This document shows positions 33,612 to 43,859 of a stretch of 64,000 nucleotides of DNA, one piece after another. The position numbers were made by a program, and so were the translations under genes. Location: contig CAJZBQ010000052.1 of NCBI GenBank assembly GCA_914767885.1, forward strand, positions 528,501 to 592,500. The letters run 5' to 3'. The DNA comes from Blepharisma stoltei (taxonomy: Eukaryota > Ciliophora > Heterotrichea > Heterotrichida > Blepharismidae). The notes beneath the pieces were generated by a model. The model did no database searches and was not told the origin of the DNA. It saw only the letters and a program-made list of their open reading frames with translations. Each line of letters opens with the position of its first letter. The first letter of the stretch is position 1.

Positions 33612-35624
33612 TTAAATTGTTATTTTCTTCCTTGCTAGCTCTGCAGTATATTTTTCAGGGACTCCTTCTTTCTTTACTCTTCACTTATAAATTTTTAATT
33701 TTTTAAATATTAAAATTATAAATTTTCTAAAATATATGCTAATTTCCTCTAAATAGCCATGCTAAGAGCACTTTTTGGGTAGACCACTTATATCCATTGC
33801 AATTAGGTATAAATATTTACATTAAATTCTAGATTTCTAAATAAAAGCAGAGTTAGCGCTTCAAGTTTTTCTTGCTTGATTCTTTCAAGCTTGCGTTTTT
33901 CGTCCTCAATTTCATTCCTAAGTTTTCTTCCTTCTTCTAAATACTCTCTCTGATCCTGTGATTTCTTTTCATCATTAGTCAATATTTGAGCTTTCAGCTG
34001 CTCTGCGTGCTGTTTTCTTATCATAGCCTTTTGTTCTTCTATCATTCTTTCCTTATCAGCAGCTTCTTTTTGGGCTTGGATAATTCTTTCAAATTCATCC
34101 CTTTCTTGTTTAGCTTGAATAAGCATCCTTATTTCGCGTTCTTGAGCTTGATTTATTCTTGCTTCTTCAATTTCTGCATTAATCTTTGCCAACTTTTGGG
34201 CTTCTTGGAATTCTTTTTCTCTTTCAACCCTCTCTTGGGCTTCTTGAGCTCTTTTAGCCCTCAGTGCATCAAGCTCAGACTGTCTATCTTTAGCTCTTTC
34301 TTGTCTTTCTCTTAGCCTTTGGACTTCTCTTTCTTTTTCAGCTTTAATCCTCAGCTGGTCTTCTATTAGTTCTTGCTCTCTTTTAGCTTTATCTAAGTTG
34401 TATTTCATAATCCTTTCATCTTCTTCTATTTCTTGTCTTTTTCTGGCTTCTTTGATAAGAATTGCTTTATTATTAGCCTGCTCTACCTCAGAAAGCAGCT
34501 TTTTCTGTTCCATTTAATTTAATGAGACATTCCCTGGGAATTTTTTTTTTTCCTCGTGAGACATACTCAAAAAAATCTTCAAATTTCAAGCATGTCTCAT
34601 GAGGAAAAATTTTCGAACAAATAACACAGAGGAAATGTCTCATTGCCAAATACCTAGAGGAAAAAAATAGGCACCCTTTTTCTGGTCAGCATTTTTTCTT
34701 GGCCAATTCTGTTTTCTTCTTCTTGCAAAGCTTCAATTTGTCTGAGCATTTGTGCTCTTTCTTTTTCCAGCATTTCTTGCTCTTTCATCCTAATAAAATC
34801 TCTTTCTTTTATTTGTTCTTCTAGCACTCTGGCTCCTTGGATTCTGTCTTCTTTCCATTTTTGTTCTCTTTCATCATGATATTTGATGACCTTGAGTCTT
34901 TCAATTTCCATCATCAAGTCAAGCTGCTCTTCTGTTTTTTTCTTTTCTTCTTCAATAACTTTTTTCTCTTTTAGCTGCTCATCTCGGACTGTTACGATTT
35001 TTGAGTATAGGACCATTTGGTTCATATGCTTTACATCATCATGCTCGCGATCTAGAAGTTCGCCAGCCTTTTCACGGATTTTTTTCTTTTTCTCCGCGTC
35101 TTCACGCTCAGCTTCAGTCATTGGGGCATTTCTTTGACGCTCCTTTTCAAGCTCTTGCATACGTTCTTTACGAGCTTTGGCAGCTGCACGCTGCTGTTCT
35201 TTTTGTTCTTCAAGAACGGTTTGCTCAGCAAGCAGTTGGTCTTTGGTTTTTAAAACTGCTGCTGCTTTCATTCTCTGGATTTCACTAGATCTCTTCGAGT
35301 TTAATGATAATATTATGCTTTACAAATTTTTTTTTAATAAAATAAAATAATTTATATTTGCTTTAATGTAAACGAGTAAGAGGAATTACTGTTGCATTTT
35401 CTGGGATCGATCCTGTTTTTACTTGGGTTTTTATTTTATTTAATTCAGCATCAGAGATTTTAACTGATTTTCCAGCTTGAGAGCCGGGCTTTGAAGATGG
35501 CTGTTTTTTGGATCCAAAAAGAGACTCATCAACATGAGATCCGTTTGAAACTTTTTTATAGCTTGCACCTGACTTTTTTGATTGGACACTTCCTTGTGAG
35601 CTTGGCTAAGTTAAAAATTACCAT
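33612..35624 (-). CDS. CFAP45: Ciliary microtubule inner protein CFAP45
   Basis: Segments 35624-35622, 35605-35371, 35303-34693, 34513-33856 and 33676-33612 give 523 residues. Family signatures: HVDESLFG near the N terminus, DVKHMNQMVLYSKIVTVRDEQL, LDALRAKRAQEAQ, RDEFERIIQAQKE, and the C-terminal GVPEKYTAELARKK. CFAP45 is a long-helix protein inside doublet microtubules of cilia. A 16-nt intron follows the start ATG directly. IESs of 67 bp and 179 bp are TA-bounded and restore frame. The middle 179-bp insertion can be removed at AAATG repeats (best fit to family length) or as 194 bp TA-to-TA (34476-34669). Confidence 0.9.
33677..33855 (-). other. 179-bp TA-bounded IES near CFAP45 3' end
   Basis: It separates KLEAL from KKEGVPEKYTAEL. 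TA at both ends (33675-33676, 33854-33855), AT-rich, with stops. Removal restores the conserved CFAP45 C terminus. Confidence 0.8.
34514..34692 (-). mobile_element. Inverted-repeat IES in CFAP45
   Basis: AATGAGACATTTCC near 34642 and GGAATGTCTCATT near 34523 are inverted, and CCTCATGAGACATG / CATGTCTCACGAGG-type repeats continue inward for about 55 bp. This is a foldback element within the coiled-coil coding region. Its excision points are ambiguous (see the gene entry). Confidence 0.7.
35304..35370 (-). other. 67-bp TA-bounded IES in CFAP45
   Basis: Very AT-rich, with a TTTTTTTTTAATAAAATAAAATAA run. Removing 67 bp between TA 35302-35303 and TA 35369-35370 joins VIPLTRL to NSKRSSEIQRMK in the right phase. 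Confidence 0.75.
35606..35621 (-). other. 16-nt intron immediately after the start codon
   Basis: GTAATTTTTAACTTAG on the minus strand directly follows ATG 35624-35622. Without removal an in-frame TAG precedes the coding frame. With it the protein starts MPSSQGSVQSKK, comparable to the family N terminus. Confidence 0.8.
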
Positions 35625-36089
35625 TTAAGACAAATATTGATTATAAATTATGAATTAATAAAATTTTCATATGAGAAGAATGGAAACTTAGAATAAATAA
35701 TATAAGTCTATGGAGAACACTTTGAAGCCATATGTATTGATTTTAAAATTTAAATGATGATCGTTCAACTGAAATTTAAGACTAGCATATGTTTAATAGT
35801 AATATAGGCGTTTATTTTCAAACACTCAGAATTATTTTAAACTTCAATTTTATGAGCAGCTATCATTTCTTCGATCTTTAAAGAATACAAATTGCTTAAA
35901 ACTAATATAATGGACGACCACATTTTTTTCATTTAAGCATCTGATGAAAAACGCAATAGCACATTTATAACTATTTTAATTTCCCTATAAATAATTTTCT
36001 TATATTTTTTAAGGCCCAAAATTCAATCGCCATTTTGATTAACTTCCTTTAAGTATAATACAGAAGTAATAATTTTATTTTAGTTTATA
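35625..36089. other. AT-rich divergent intergenic region
   Basis: About 465 bases between the divergent CFAP45 and septin start codons. No repeat, RNA gene or other frame was recognised. It presumably holds both promoters. Confidence 0.6.
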
Positions 36090-37421
36090 ATGGAAGACTA
36101 TTCAAATCCTTTTGACGCTCCTTTTGAGATCAGCAATTTTGACCAGCCTGGCATTCATCCTTTTATTGGCTTACAAGAATCTTTAGATTCCCCTGATCCC
36201 GAGAAATTTACGCTTACTTCCGAAGTCCTTCGAAAACACCAGGACTCGCAGCCAAAATTTTCATTTCTTCACAAATTTTTACACGATCAGCGCCATGCGG
36301 CTGGCTATAATTCTCCTGAAGCCGAACATCAATCTCATGATAGAAATTGTTTTCCAAAACCAGCTATAGATGCTAAAACTATAAAATCTGATTATATTGA
36401 TTCTCCTCAAGGGATTATGTCTCCAGAAAAAGAATTGCAGGCATCGCTTAACTACTCTGATTTAAAATGCCTTGAGGACATTAGAAAGAAAAAATTATTA
36501 GAGCCAGTACTTTCTATTTAGATCAAATTTAATGTTATAGTTGTTGGGGATTCCGGGGTCGGAAAAACCTCATTTATAAATACTTTTTTATCTATGAAAT
36601 TTAATAGATTTGTTCCTGAAGACTTAGATAATAAAATGAGTAGGCCAACGATTAAAATAGAACAAAATTCAGCTATAAAGGTGGCTGGCGATTTAACTTA
36701 TAAAGTTAATATGATTGATACTCCTGGCTATGGAAAAGCTAAGAATTTTTCTATATGGCTAAAAGGTATCAAAAACTTTATAATTCACTCTGCGACCCAA
36801 TATAAACATGCTAAAAAATCTATACTGAAGCCAGAAGACACCAGGGTACATCTATGTCTATATTTTATTGAAGGCCCAAGATGTAAAGAGCGCGATCTCC
36901 GTGCTATGTTCCAGCTTCAAAAATATGTACAAATTATTCCAATTCTTGCAAAGGCAGACTCATATCAATCAAAAGAAGAAATAGAGGGCGTCAAGAGAAA
37001 TCTCATTAACGAAATTTTTAATAGTGAAATAAAACTTTTTGACTTCATGAGTGCTTTAGGAAATGACAAACATCTAATCACAAACGCACCGCTACAGCCC
37101 CTCCCACCATTTGCTGTTATTTCTGCTGCACAGCTAATTGAGACACAATCAAAAATTAAATATGGACGATCTTATCAATGAGGATTTTGTGATATTTCTG
37201 ACAAAGAAACGTCTGATTTTTCAATTTTAAGCAAATTCCTTATGGGGTATTTTGTTGATTATGCAATTGGTGCAGCAAAAATAATCAATAAGAACAATTT
37301 GAGAGAAATTAAAAATAAAGTTAATGATACAAAAAAGAATGCGGGCATAGAGTCGATGAAAAGTAAGCTGCTGAAAGGTATGGTATGAGGATTGTTTGGG
37401 CTAATTTTGAAAGGGAATTAA
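36090..37421 (+). CDS. Septin-family GTPase
   Basis: Exons 36090-36506 and 36522-37421 give 438 residues. After a 139-residue low-complexity N-terminal extension comes the GTPase domain: P-loop GDSGVGKTSFIN, switch/G3 DTPGYG, G4-like AKAD, and the septin-type CLYFIEGPR. TGA is Trp in SYQWGFCD and in the tail. The C terminus lacks the usual coiled coil and ends with an amphipathic, hydrophobic stretch (LLKGMVWGLFGLILKGN). Ciliate septins with a hydrophobic C-terminal segment are known to associate with membranes such as mitochondria. Membrane binding here is an inference. Confidence 0.9.
36507..36521 (+). other. 15-nt intron in septin gene
   Basis: GTACTTTCTATTTAG. It ends in an in-frame TAG. 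Removal joins LLEP to IKFNVIVVGDSGVGK, fusing the extension to the GTPase domain. Confidence 0.9.
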
Positions 37422-37515
37422 ATGAAATATTAGTGTAAGATAATAATTGATATTAATAGTCAGTTATTTAAGGCGAAGCTTGAGCTGTGCATATATCTTG
37501 AGCATCTTCTAAAAC

Positions 37516-37944
37516 TTACTTACTTACTTAATTATCTGGTGTTTAAGGTGTCTAGTGCCGCAGCCCAAAAGGGCCTATGGCAAAACTGATGACGTAGGCG
37601 AGCCATCTTGGCACGGGTCAGCCCCGTCCAAGCCTTCTAACAACTCCTGCTTCACCAGCCCTGCTGCACGTCTCACCCGGCGCGTTGCCGTCGCCCTTGT
37701 CGCTCGACTCAGCTCCTGCGCGTGTTCCGCCTAAGGGTCATCCTCCCGTGGGATGTGCTGAGAGGTAAAAGCCCGAAATCTTGAGTGGACTGAGGAGTGG
37801 TTCCTCTGGTTATCCCCAGAGTTAAACCGCTATTGCTGTCCAGAAGTTCTCGAGTGAAAACCTAACCCTATAAATAAAATTCCATGAGTGAGAGAGAAAA
37901 TTAGCAAAGCTAATTTCTCTCGAACCGAATGCCATTTTATTTAT
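37516..37944 (-). mobile_element. SINE-like retroposon with perfect 16-bp target duplication
   Basis: GAGCATCTTCTAAAAC is repeated at 37500-37515 and 37945-37960. The minus-strand 5' end is AAATAAAATGGCATTCGG. The first 75 nt fold back (AAATAAAAT...ATTTTATTT). The 3' end carries an AAGTAAGTAAGTAAGT tail. 429 bp, GC-rich, without a coding frame. It is the best-preserved copy of the 14182 subfamily. Confidence 0.92.
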
Positions 37945-38099
37945 GAGCATCTTCTAAAACAAAAAAAACAGTTTCTCACATGCTATTCTCCCTGACGTGA
38001 TAGAATAATAATCTTCAGTAAACTGAGGAATGTGGCTATAAGAAACGGCTTATCGAAAGAATATTTATTGGCACATCCTATTCTAGAGCATTTCGAGTC

Positions 38100-38571
38100 A
38101 TAAAACTCTTTCAGGTTATTAAAGCAGTGTTGAATTGTGCAAGAATCCCGAAATTGCATCCTTCAGACCTAGCCAACGAAAATTCAATATCATTTTTTTT
38201 CATTTAAACTGGACATGCTGCTAAGCCTTCATTTAACTTTATAGAAATGCCAAATTTTTCTTCTACTGAAACAATCTTTACTTCTTCATCACATATGTTG
38301 AAATTTCTTATAAATAGTCGAAACTGTGGATTAGATCGGAAGTATTACAAGCTTCAGAGGAATATTCATAATTCTCTAAATTTATAAACTTTGAAAGTTG
38401 GACTGCTTATTTTTTTAAGATCAAAATAAAATTCCAGACTAATAATATATTTATACCATTTATTATATCTGACTTAAATAATTTTCATTGATTCTTTCCA
38501 ATTCTAATCAATATATTTTCCAAGCCAGCATCAGAGTTTGAGTATATCTTATTATAATAATAAAACCATTC
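38100..38571 (-). other. Possible extra exons or a decayed gene
   Basis: Directly after the stop of the large minus-strand gene, protein-like segments continue in the same orientation: SNSDAGLENILIRIGKNQW, LSKFINLENYEYSSEAC, then in another frame FNICDEEVKIVSVEEKFGI and LARSEGCNFGILAQFNTAL. TGA falls where Trp is plausible. They are broken by single stops and AT-rich gaps. They could be further parts of the 38572-43809 gene separated by unresolved IESs, or remnants. Confidence 0.4.
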
Positions 38572-41500
38572 CTACTGTTTAGCTGTTTTCCTATATACTA
38601 TATGAAGATAGGGTAACGGCAATCATAATGAATGCTTACATTCTCTATAAGTAGGTATATCTTTTGAAGTTTCAGCTCCCGATTCGCAGTCTGTGATTCT
38701 CCATGACCACTCTTCTACATCCAAGCTTTTCCACTTCTTTTCCCTTGCATTTTTCATCTTTTCAATAATAATCAATAACTCCTCTTTTTCTTTATCAATT
38801 ATTTCTTTAGCTTTTTCGACAGAAATTTCTTGATTTAGGCTATATTTTTCTTTGACTTCATTAATTTTGAAAATATTGCTTTCAATTGAAGCTATCTTCA
38901 GATCTTCTACATCTATGCTTTCGCTTTGCAGAAGGCTGATAATGCTTCTAAACCTATTTTTGACTGAAAAATCATCTATTGAGAAATCTTCATCTTTTGC
39001 AGGAATATTTATTTTATTTCCTACCATTTGTCTTATAACAATAAACAATAGCGATTTTGATAGTTGTTTTCTAACATTACATTTGAGTGCCCTTAAAATG
39101 AGAGAAATTCCGTCATGGATTTGCTTTTGATAATTTTCGTACTCTTCTACTACAATTTCAAGAAAAGTTTCTAATTCTATTAGACCTGCCCCATTGATTC
39201 TCTTTGGGTCAGTTGAAATTATTTTATCCATTCGAGATAAAATGCTTGTATACACTGATTTATCAATATATTCAAAATTTTCTTTTAGGCATTCAGTCGC
39301 TCTCAGTGCAGGAAACATATTTACATCACTTGTATCTTGATACCCTGAAATGATGCCTAGTTTAGAGTTTAGCATGTATTCTAAGCAGCTGAGATAAAGA
39401 AACAGGCTCGGTTTTGAGTAATTAGTTGTACCAATTTTATGACCGCACTGTAAAAACTTTAAGAAAATATAAGACCTTCTCGATTCTTTCGTGCATATCA
39501 ATGAGGCTATAAAATCAATAAATTTTTTATAGCTAGGAGCTTTTATCCCATATTTTGAAAAAAATTGGTCATAAGCCAGCTCAGCTAAATTTTCAATAAT
39601 TTCATCATCTCTTAATTTTTGTATGGCTGATTCATATATAGAAGCAATCAGCCGATTCACCATTTTTCTGCTCATAGTAGACTTTTTCTTCATATACTCT
39701 ATTTTTTTGGCCATAAACTTGTATAATATAGTTAACGCAGGATTTGTTTTTTTCTGACTCCCCCCCCCCTCCGTGAGCGAACAAAAAAATTTTGTTCGCT
39801 TACGGAGGGGGGTTAATTTTTTTTTTTTTAAAAAAAATTTATATATAAATTTTATAAAAAATATTTTTTTCGAAATTTAAAAAAATCCTAATTTGCAAAA
39901 ATTGGGAAGCAAATATTAATTTAATTTGCAAAATTTATGTTTTAAAACGCAATTTGTTTAAAATTAAACAGAATTAGCTCTAGATTTCATTATACTAATT
40001 ATCACTTATATATCAAAATTTTTTTCCATTAAAATTTTTTCTATTAAAAAAATTTTTGTTCACTCACGGAGGGTGGGTTTTTGGTCAAAAAATGGCGATT
40101 TTTCTATGGTTTTGTTCGCTCACGGAGGGGGGGGGGGGAGTGAGCTAAGTTTATTGCTCTCTTATGAAATTGGAATTCCATTACTTTGGTAAGTTCTCTT
40201 CTTTTCTTTATAACTTTTTGAGCAAGTGCAGCAAATCCTGACTGCCGTCTTGAAGGGGAATTATCTTGTTTAATATCAGTTTTAGAACTATCAGAATCAG
40301 AATAATATTCATCTTTAAGCTCTTCTTCATCTACTTCTTCATCTGATGATATAATATTTTGGCTTAATTTCTGATCGGCTCCCACGAGCCAAAAATGGGT
40401 TTCTGCGTGAAATCCATCTTTAGCTTGTGGAAGCCGATCAGAAATTTAATCAACTAATTATACATTTTCACTAGGAGCATTTGAGTAAGAAATTTTATTT
40501 TCTCTTATAGCTTGCAAATATCCTTCAAGCTGGCCTTCTTCTAACCCAAAATTTTCTCCTTCAATAAACCCGACTGTTTTTCCTTTTTCATAGCCTACAT
40601 GATAGCCTATAATTCATGAAGGCTTATCAAGATCTCCAGGGATTAATTTACTAATTTCATCGTCATCCACCACCAATTCTTCATTGCTGCGTTGAGCACT
40701 TAATTTTCCTCTTCTTCTAGAATCCGCCTGAGTATTTCTGCCGCTTGACGTATCTCTTTCAATTTCTTTTTCTTTTTTCTGGATTTCCTCATTTAATTTC
40801 TGTAAAATTTGCAATTTTTTTAGGATTTCTATGTCAATATCAGGGGCGTTCGAAGACCTTGCACTTGCTCCTTTTAATTTACTTGATCTTTTTCCTTTAA
40901 TTTTTATTGGGGATGATTCATCTTTTACTACTGCAGTTTTCCTTCTTTTATTAGTACGGTATTTTGTTCGCTTGGGGTCATCTAATTCTTCTTGTGACCT
41001 CGATGTTAGTTGATTTTCAATTGTTTCTGTAAGATTTCAGCTATTTTGTGTGTTTTCTGTATCTTTAAGTTGCTTTGTGGGGGAGCAGTTGTTAGAATTA
41101 GTCCCTCGTGATTCGATTTCTTCTACGGCATCAACTTCTTTGATTGTTTTGAACTCTTCGGAGTCTCTTTTGTCTGAGGTTATAAATATTTTGCCTTCGA
41201 AGCTGTTTGATTCTTCAGCTCGGTTTTTGATTGGAGTTTTTTTCAATTTTTTTGAATTTTGGGAAGATTTTTGATGGGTTTCTTGACTTTTTAAGTTTTT
41301 TTTGGAAACTTTTGAAGATGGACGGGAAAGGTCTTGCTGAATGGGCAAGTTTAATAGAGGTGCTTGCGAAGTTCTGGTATTTGAAGTGTTTATAATATCA
41401 TTTGGTTCTTCGTAATCAGTTTGAATTCCAATATGTGCGTTACTTATTTCAGTCGTAGTACTAGGCTGGTTATTTTCGATTGATTTTTCATTTTTTGGTA

Positions 41501-43809
41501 TGCATAGAATTGCACAAATAAAATGGTGATGTCAGCGGCACGTTCTCTCCCAGACCTGCTTCGAGTTTGGGGACCTTGCTTTAGCCCGAAGCCAAAACGA
41601 GCAGGAAACGGAGTCTACGGGTACTGGGGATTTGTGCTCCGGCTTGGTTTTGCCTTCTCATACTGCAATGAAGATTTGTGTCTTCCCGATGGACATTTGG
41701 AAAAAGGCTTTTACCCCTAGAGACCACTAGTGCCGATGACAAAGGCATAGTTGGTACTGATATTAGTTAGGGTGTGTATCCTTACCCCCCCTCCGTGAGC
41801 GAACAAAAAATCTTGCTCGCTCACGGAGGGGGGTGAATTTTTTTTTTAAAAAAAATTATATTTAAAAATTTTTTTTTCAAAATTTAAAAAAATTCCATTT
41901 GTAAAAATTGAGAAGCAAAAATTAATTTAATTTGCGAAATTTATGTTTTAAAATGCAAGCTGTTTAAAATAAAACTGAGTTAGCTAGAGATTTCATTATA
42001 ATAATTATCATTTATATATCAAAAATTTTTTTCGTAAAAAATTTTTGTTCGCTCACGGAAGGTGGGTTTTTGGTCAAAAAATAAGGATTTTTCCAATGGT
42101 TTTGTTCGCTCACGGAGGGAAGGAGTTAGTAGAACTCTAGTAACTCAAGCAGCAGCTGTCAAGTCCAAATCTACATACTCCAAAGTTCCGGAGCAGCATT
42201 AAGAACTAGGCCGAAAGCTGGAGGAGAACTGGTGGAAATGCTGACATGCCCAAGGAGTTCGCTAGCGGCTGAGCGAGTCTTCTACGAAGACTCGTCTCGG
42301 TGAGACGTTAAAGGAGGAAGAGCCCTAATCTATAATTAATGCTATTTTTAATGATTTGCATAGAATTTCGATTGATAACTGCTTTTGTATTTCCCACGCA
42401 GTTTCACTTATTTCTTTATAATCACTATCTTTATTACTGATTTTTTCTTCAGCTTCTACCCCATTAAAGTCTTCAACCCCTTCTAAATCTTGCTGATTAT
42501 TATTTGGTTCCTCCTCTATCTCGTGCTGACTTTTGTTATCTCCTTCTAGCTCAGGCTGGCTGTTATTTTCCTCTTGAAATTGTTCATTATTTTCTATATC
42601 AATTTCTTGAGCAATTTCTTCATCAATAATCCTTTGGCTTTCATCTTGAGTTTGTAGCACATCTTGAGTTTGTAGTACATCTTTTATGTTTTCTGCACTT
42701 TCATGCAAAAATCCAGACAGTTCTGTAAACTGGATAGTATTTTGGCTTTGCTCTAGCTTGATTTCTTCATTTTTTCAATTAACCGTTGACACTTCTATCC
42801 TTTGAGGCTCTTTAATCACTTTTTTTAAGTTTGGCTGTTTAATAACGACTTCAGTGCTGCTAGTTTTCTTTTTTCATTCTTCTCTTTCTTGCATCAGTTT
42901 TTTCAAAGCTTCTTTTCATCTCTTTTTCATCAAAAGTGCATCCACTGAAAGCTTTAAAGTTTTGTCTTCACTTTTCTCAATCAAGCTTTGCAATTCTTCG
43001 ATTTTTTCGTTCCTCTTTTTTATTTCTTTATCATATTTTTCTTTTATTTCTTTTATTTCATTCAATAATTTTTCTTCTTTTGCCTTTATTTTGCTTTCTC
43101 ACTCTTTATCTTGTAGGCTAAACAATTCAGGAAACTTCATTAAAAGTTCTTTTAACAGTTCTCCTCTTTCAATACAGTGAACTGAAATTTGTCTTATTAG
43201 CTCTTTTCCGCACATTGAATAAATTGCATTTAAATCTTCAAAGGAGCCATGACTATGAGTCATATGGAAAAATCATTTCCTTAAATGGTCAATTTCTTGT
43301 CGGCCGCTTGGGTTGCCTAAATATCCTCTTTCAATATTTTCTATAGTTTGTGGGTTTTGAATCTCATAAAAATCCAAGCTAGAAAAGCACCCAGATCGTG
43401 GGTGTTTTTCAAGCGCGTATTCTACACAAGTTTCTTTTCTACATGATATATGCTGAGGTTTGCCTTGTGGGGAAAATGAAATTGGGACTCCGTTTCAGTT
43501 GGAAGATTCCATTAGTTTTTTTAAGTGATTAATATCAGTCGGAAGAGGTGGGATTACAGGTAGATCGAGTGGCCTTAGCTTGTCCTTTATATAAGAAATA
43601 TCACGTGAATTTTTAGTTATATATTTTTTCGATTTTGATTTTTCTTTTTCTTTTTTAAGAAAATCTTTGATTTCTTCTGTACATATATTCGATAAAAATT
43701 TGCCTGAGCCGGATTTTGATGGTCTTCTATTAGTGTTTCTTAATACTGCAGGCAATTCTAAGGCATCGACTTTTAGAGGTGAAAATTCAACACTATGGTT
43801 TCTGTGCAT
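38572..43809 (-). CDS. Large coiled-coil protein interrupted by a SINE, two MITEs and an IES
   Basis: Segments 43809-42368, 41511-40461, 40364-40144 and 39757-38572 give 1299 residues, all phases agreeing. N-terminal helical region, coiled coil around residues 190-270, an acidic Gln/Glu/Asn-rich middle, KRTKYRTNKRRK basic patch, a Gly-spaced segment (GYHVGYEKGKTVGFIEGE), and a helical, folded-looking C-terminal part of about 380 residues (LIASIYESAIQKLRDDEIIE; EEWSWRITDCESGAE). Many TGA-Trp codons. I do not recognise a family; a scaffold or cytoskeletal role is a guess. Joining across the 96-bp IES is the least certain step; otherwise two genes would end and start there, but the second would lack a start codon. 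Confidence 0.72.
39758..40143. mobile_element. TNA-MITE acting as an exon-internal IES, TGA duplication
   Basis: The flanks are TGA at 39755-39757 and 40141-40143, the only copy here not flanked by TTA or TAA. Its sequence is nearly identical to the 29835 copy. Removing 386 bp at the TGA repeat joins FHKRAINLA to QKKTNPAL with correct phase. A larger TA-to-TA deletion (left CTTA, right CGTTA) is also in frame. Confidence 0.85.
40365..40460 (-). other. 96-bp IES with TTAA-adjacent inverted repeats
   Basis: Coding-strand arms TTAAATTTCTGATCGGCTTC and GAGCCGATCAGAAATTAA are inverted and both abut TTAA. Removing 96 bp from TA (40461) to TA (40365) converts the stop after SENV into ENVSQNIISSDEE and continues the frame. 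TTAA ends are typical of piggyBac-type elements. Confidence 0.65.
41512..42367 (+). mobile_element. SINE-like retroposon in exon, with a MITE nested inside
   Basis: GCATAGAATT is repeated at 41502-41511 and 42358-42367. The element starts GCACAAATAAAATGGTGATG and ends in an AT-rich tail after GGAGGAAGAGCCC. A TNA-MITE occupies 41785-42125. Removing 856 bp joins SIEILC to IPKNEKS in frame, so both nested elements would leave together. Confidence 0.85.
41785..42125. mobile_element. TNA-MITE nested in a retroposon
   Basis: TTA flanks at 41782-41784 and 42126-42128. Somewhat diverged (GAACAAAAAATCTTGCTCGC palindrome; GGGAAGGAG end). It splits the retroposon at 41512-42357. Confidence 0.85.
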
Positions 43810-43859
43810 GATTATTTTTTCATTATGGATAATAAATACGTTTATGAGAAAAATATTAG

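Noticed and set aside
33986-35288. Plus-strand frames opposite CFAP45
   Set aside because: They are antisense shadows of a long charged coiled coil and carry Ser/Phe-rich nonsense.
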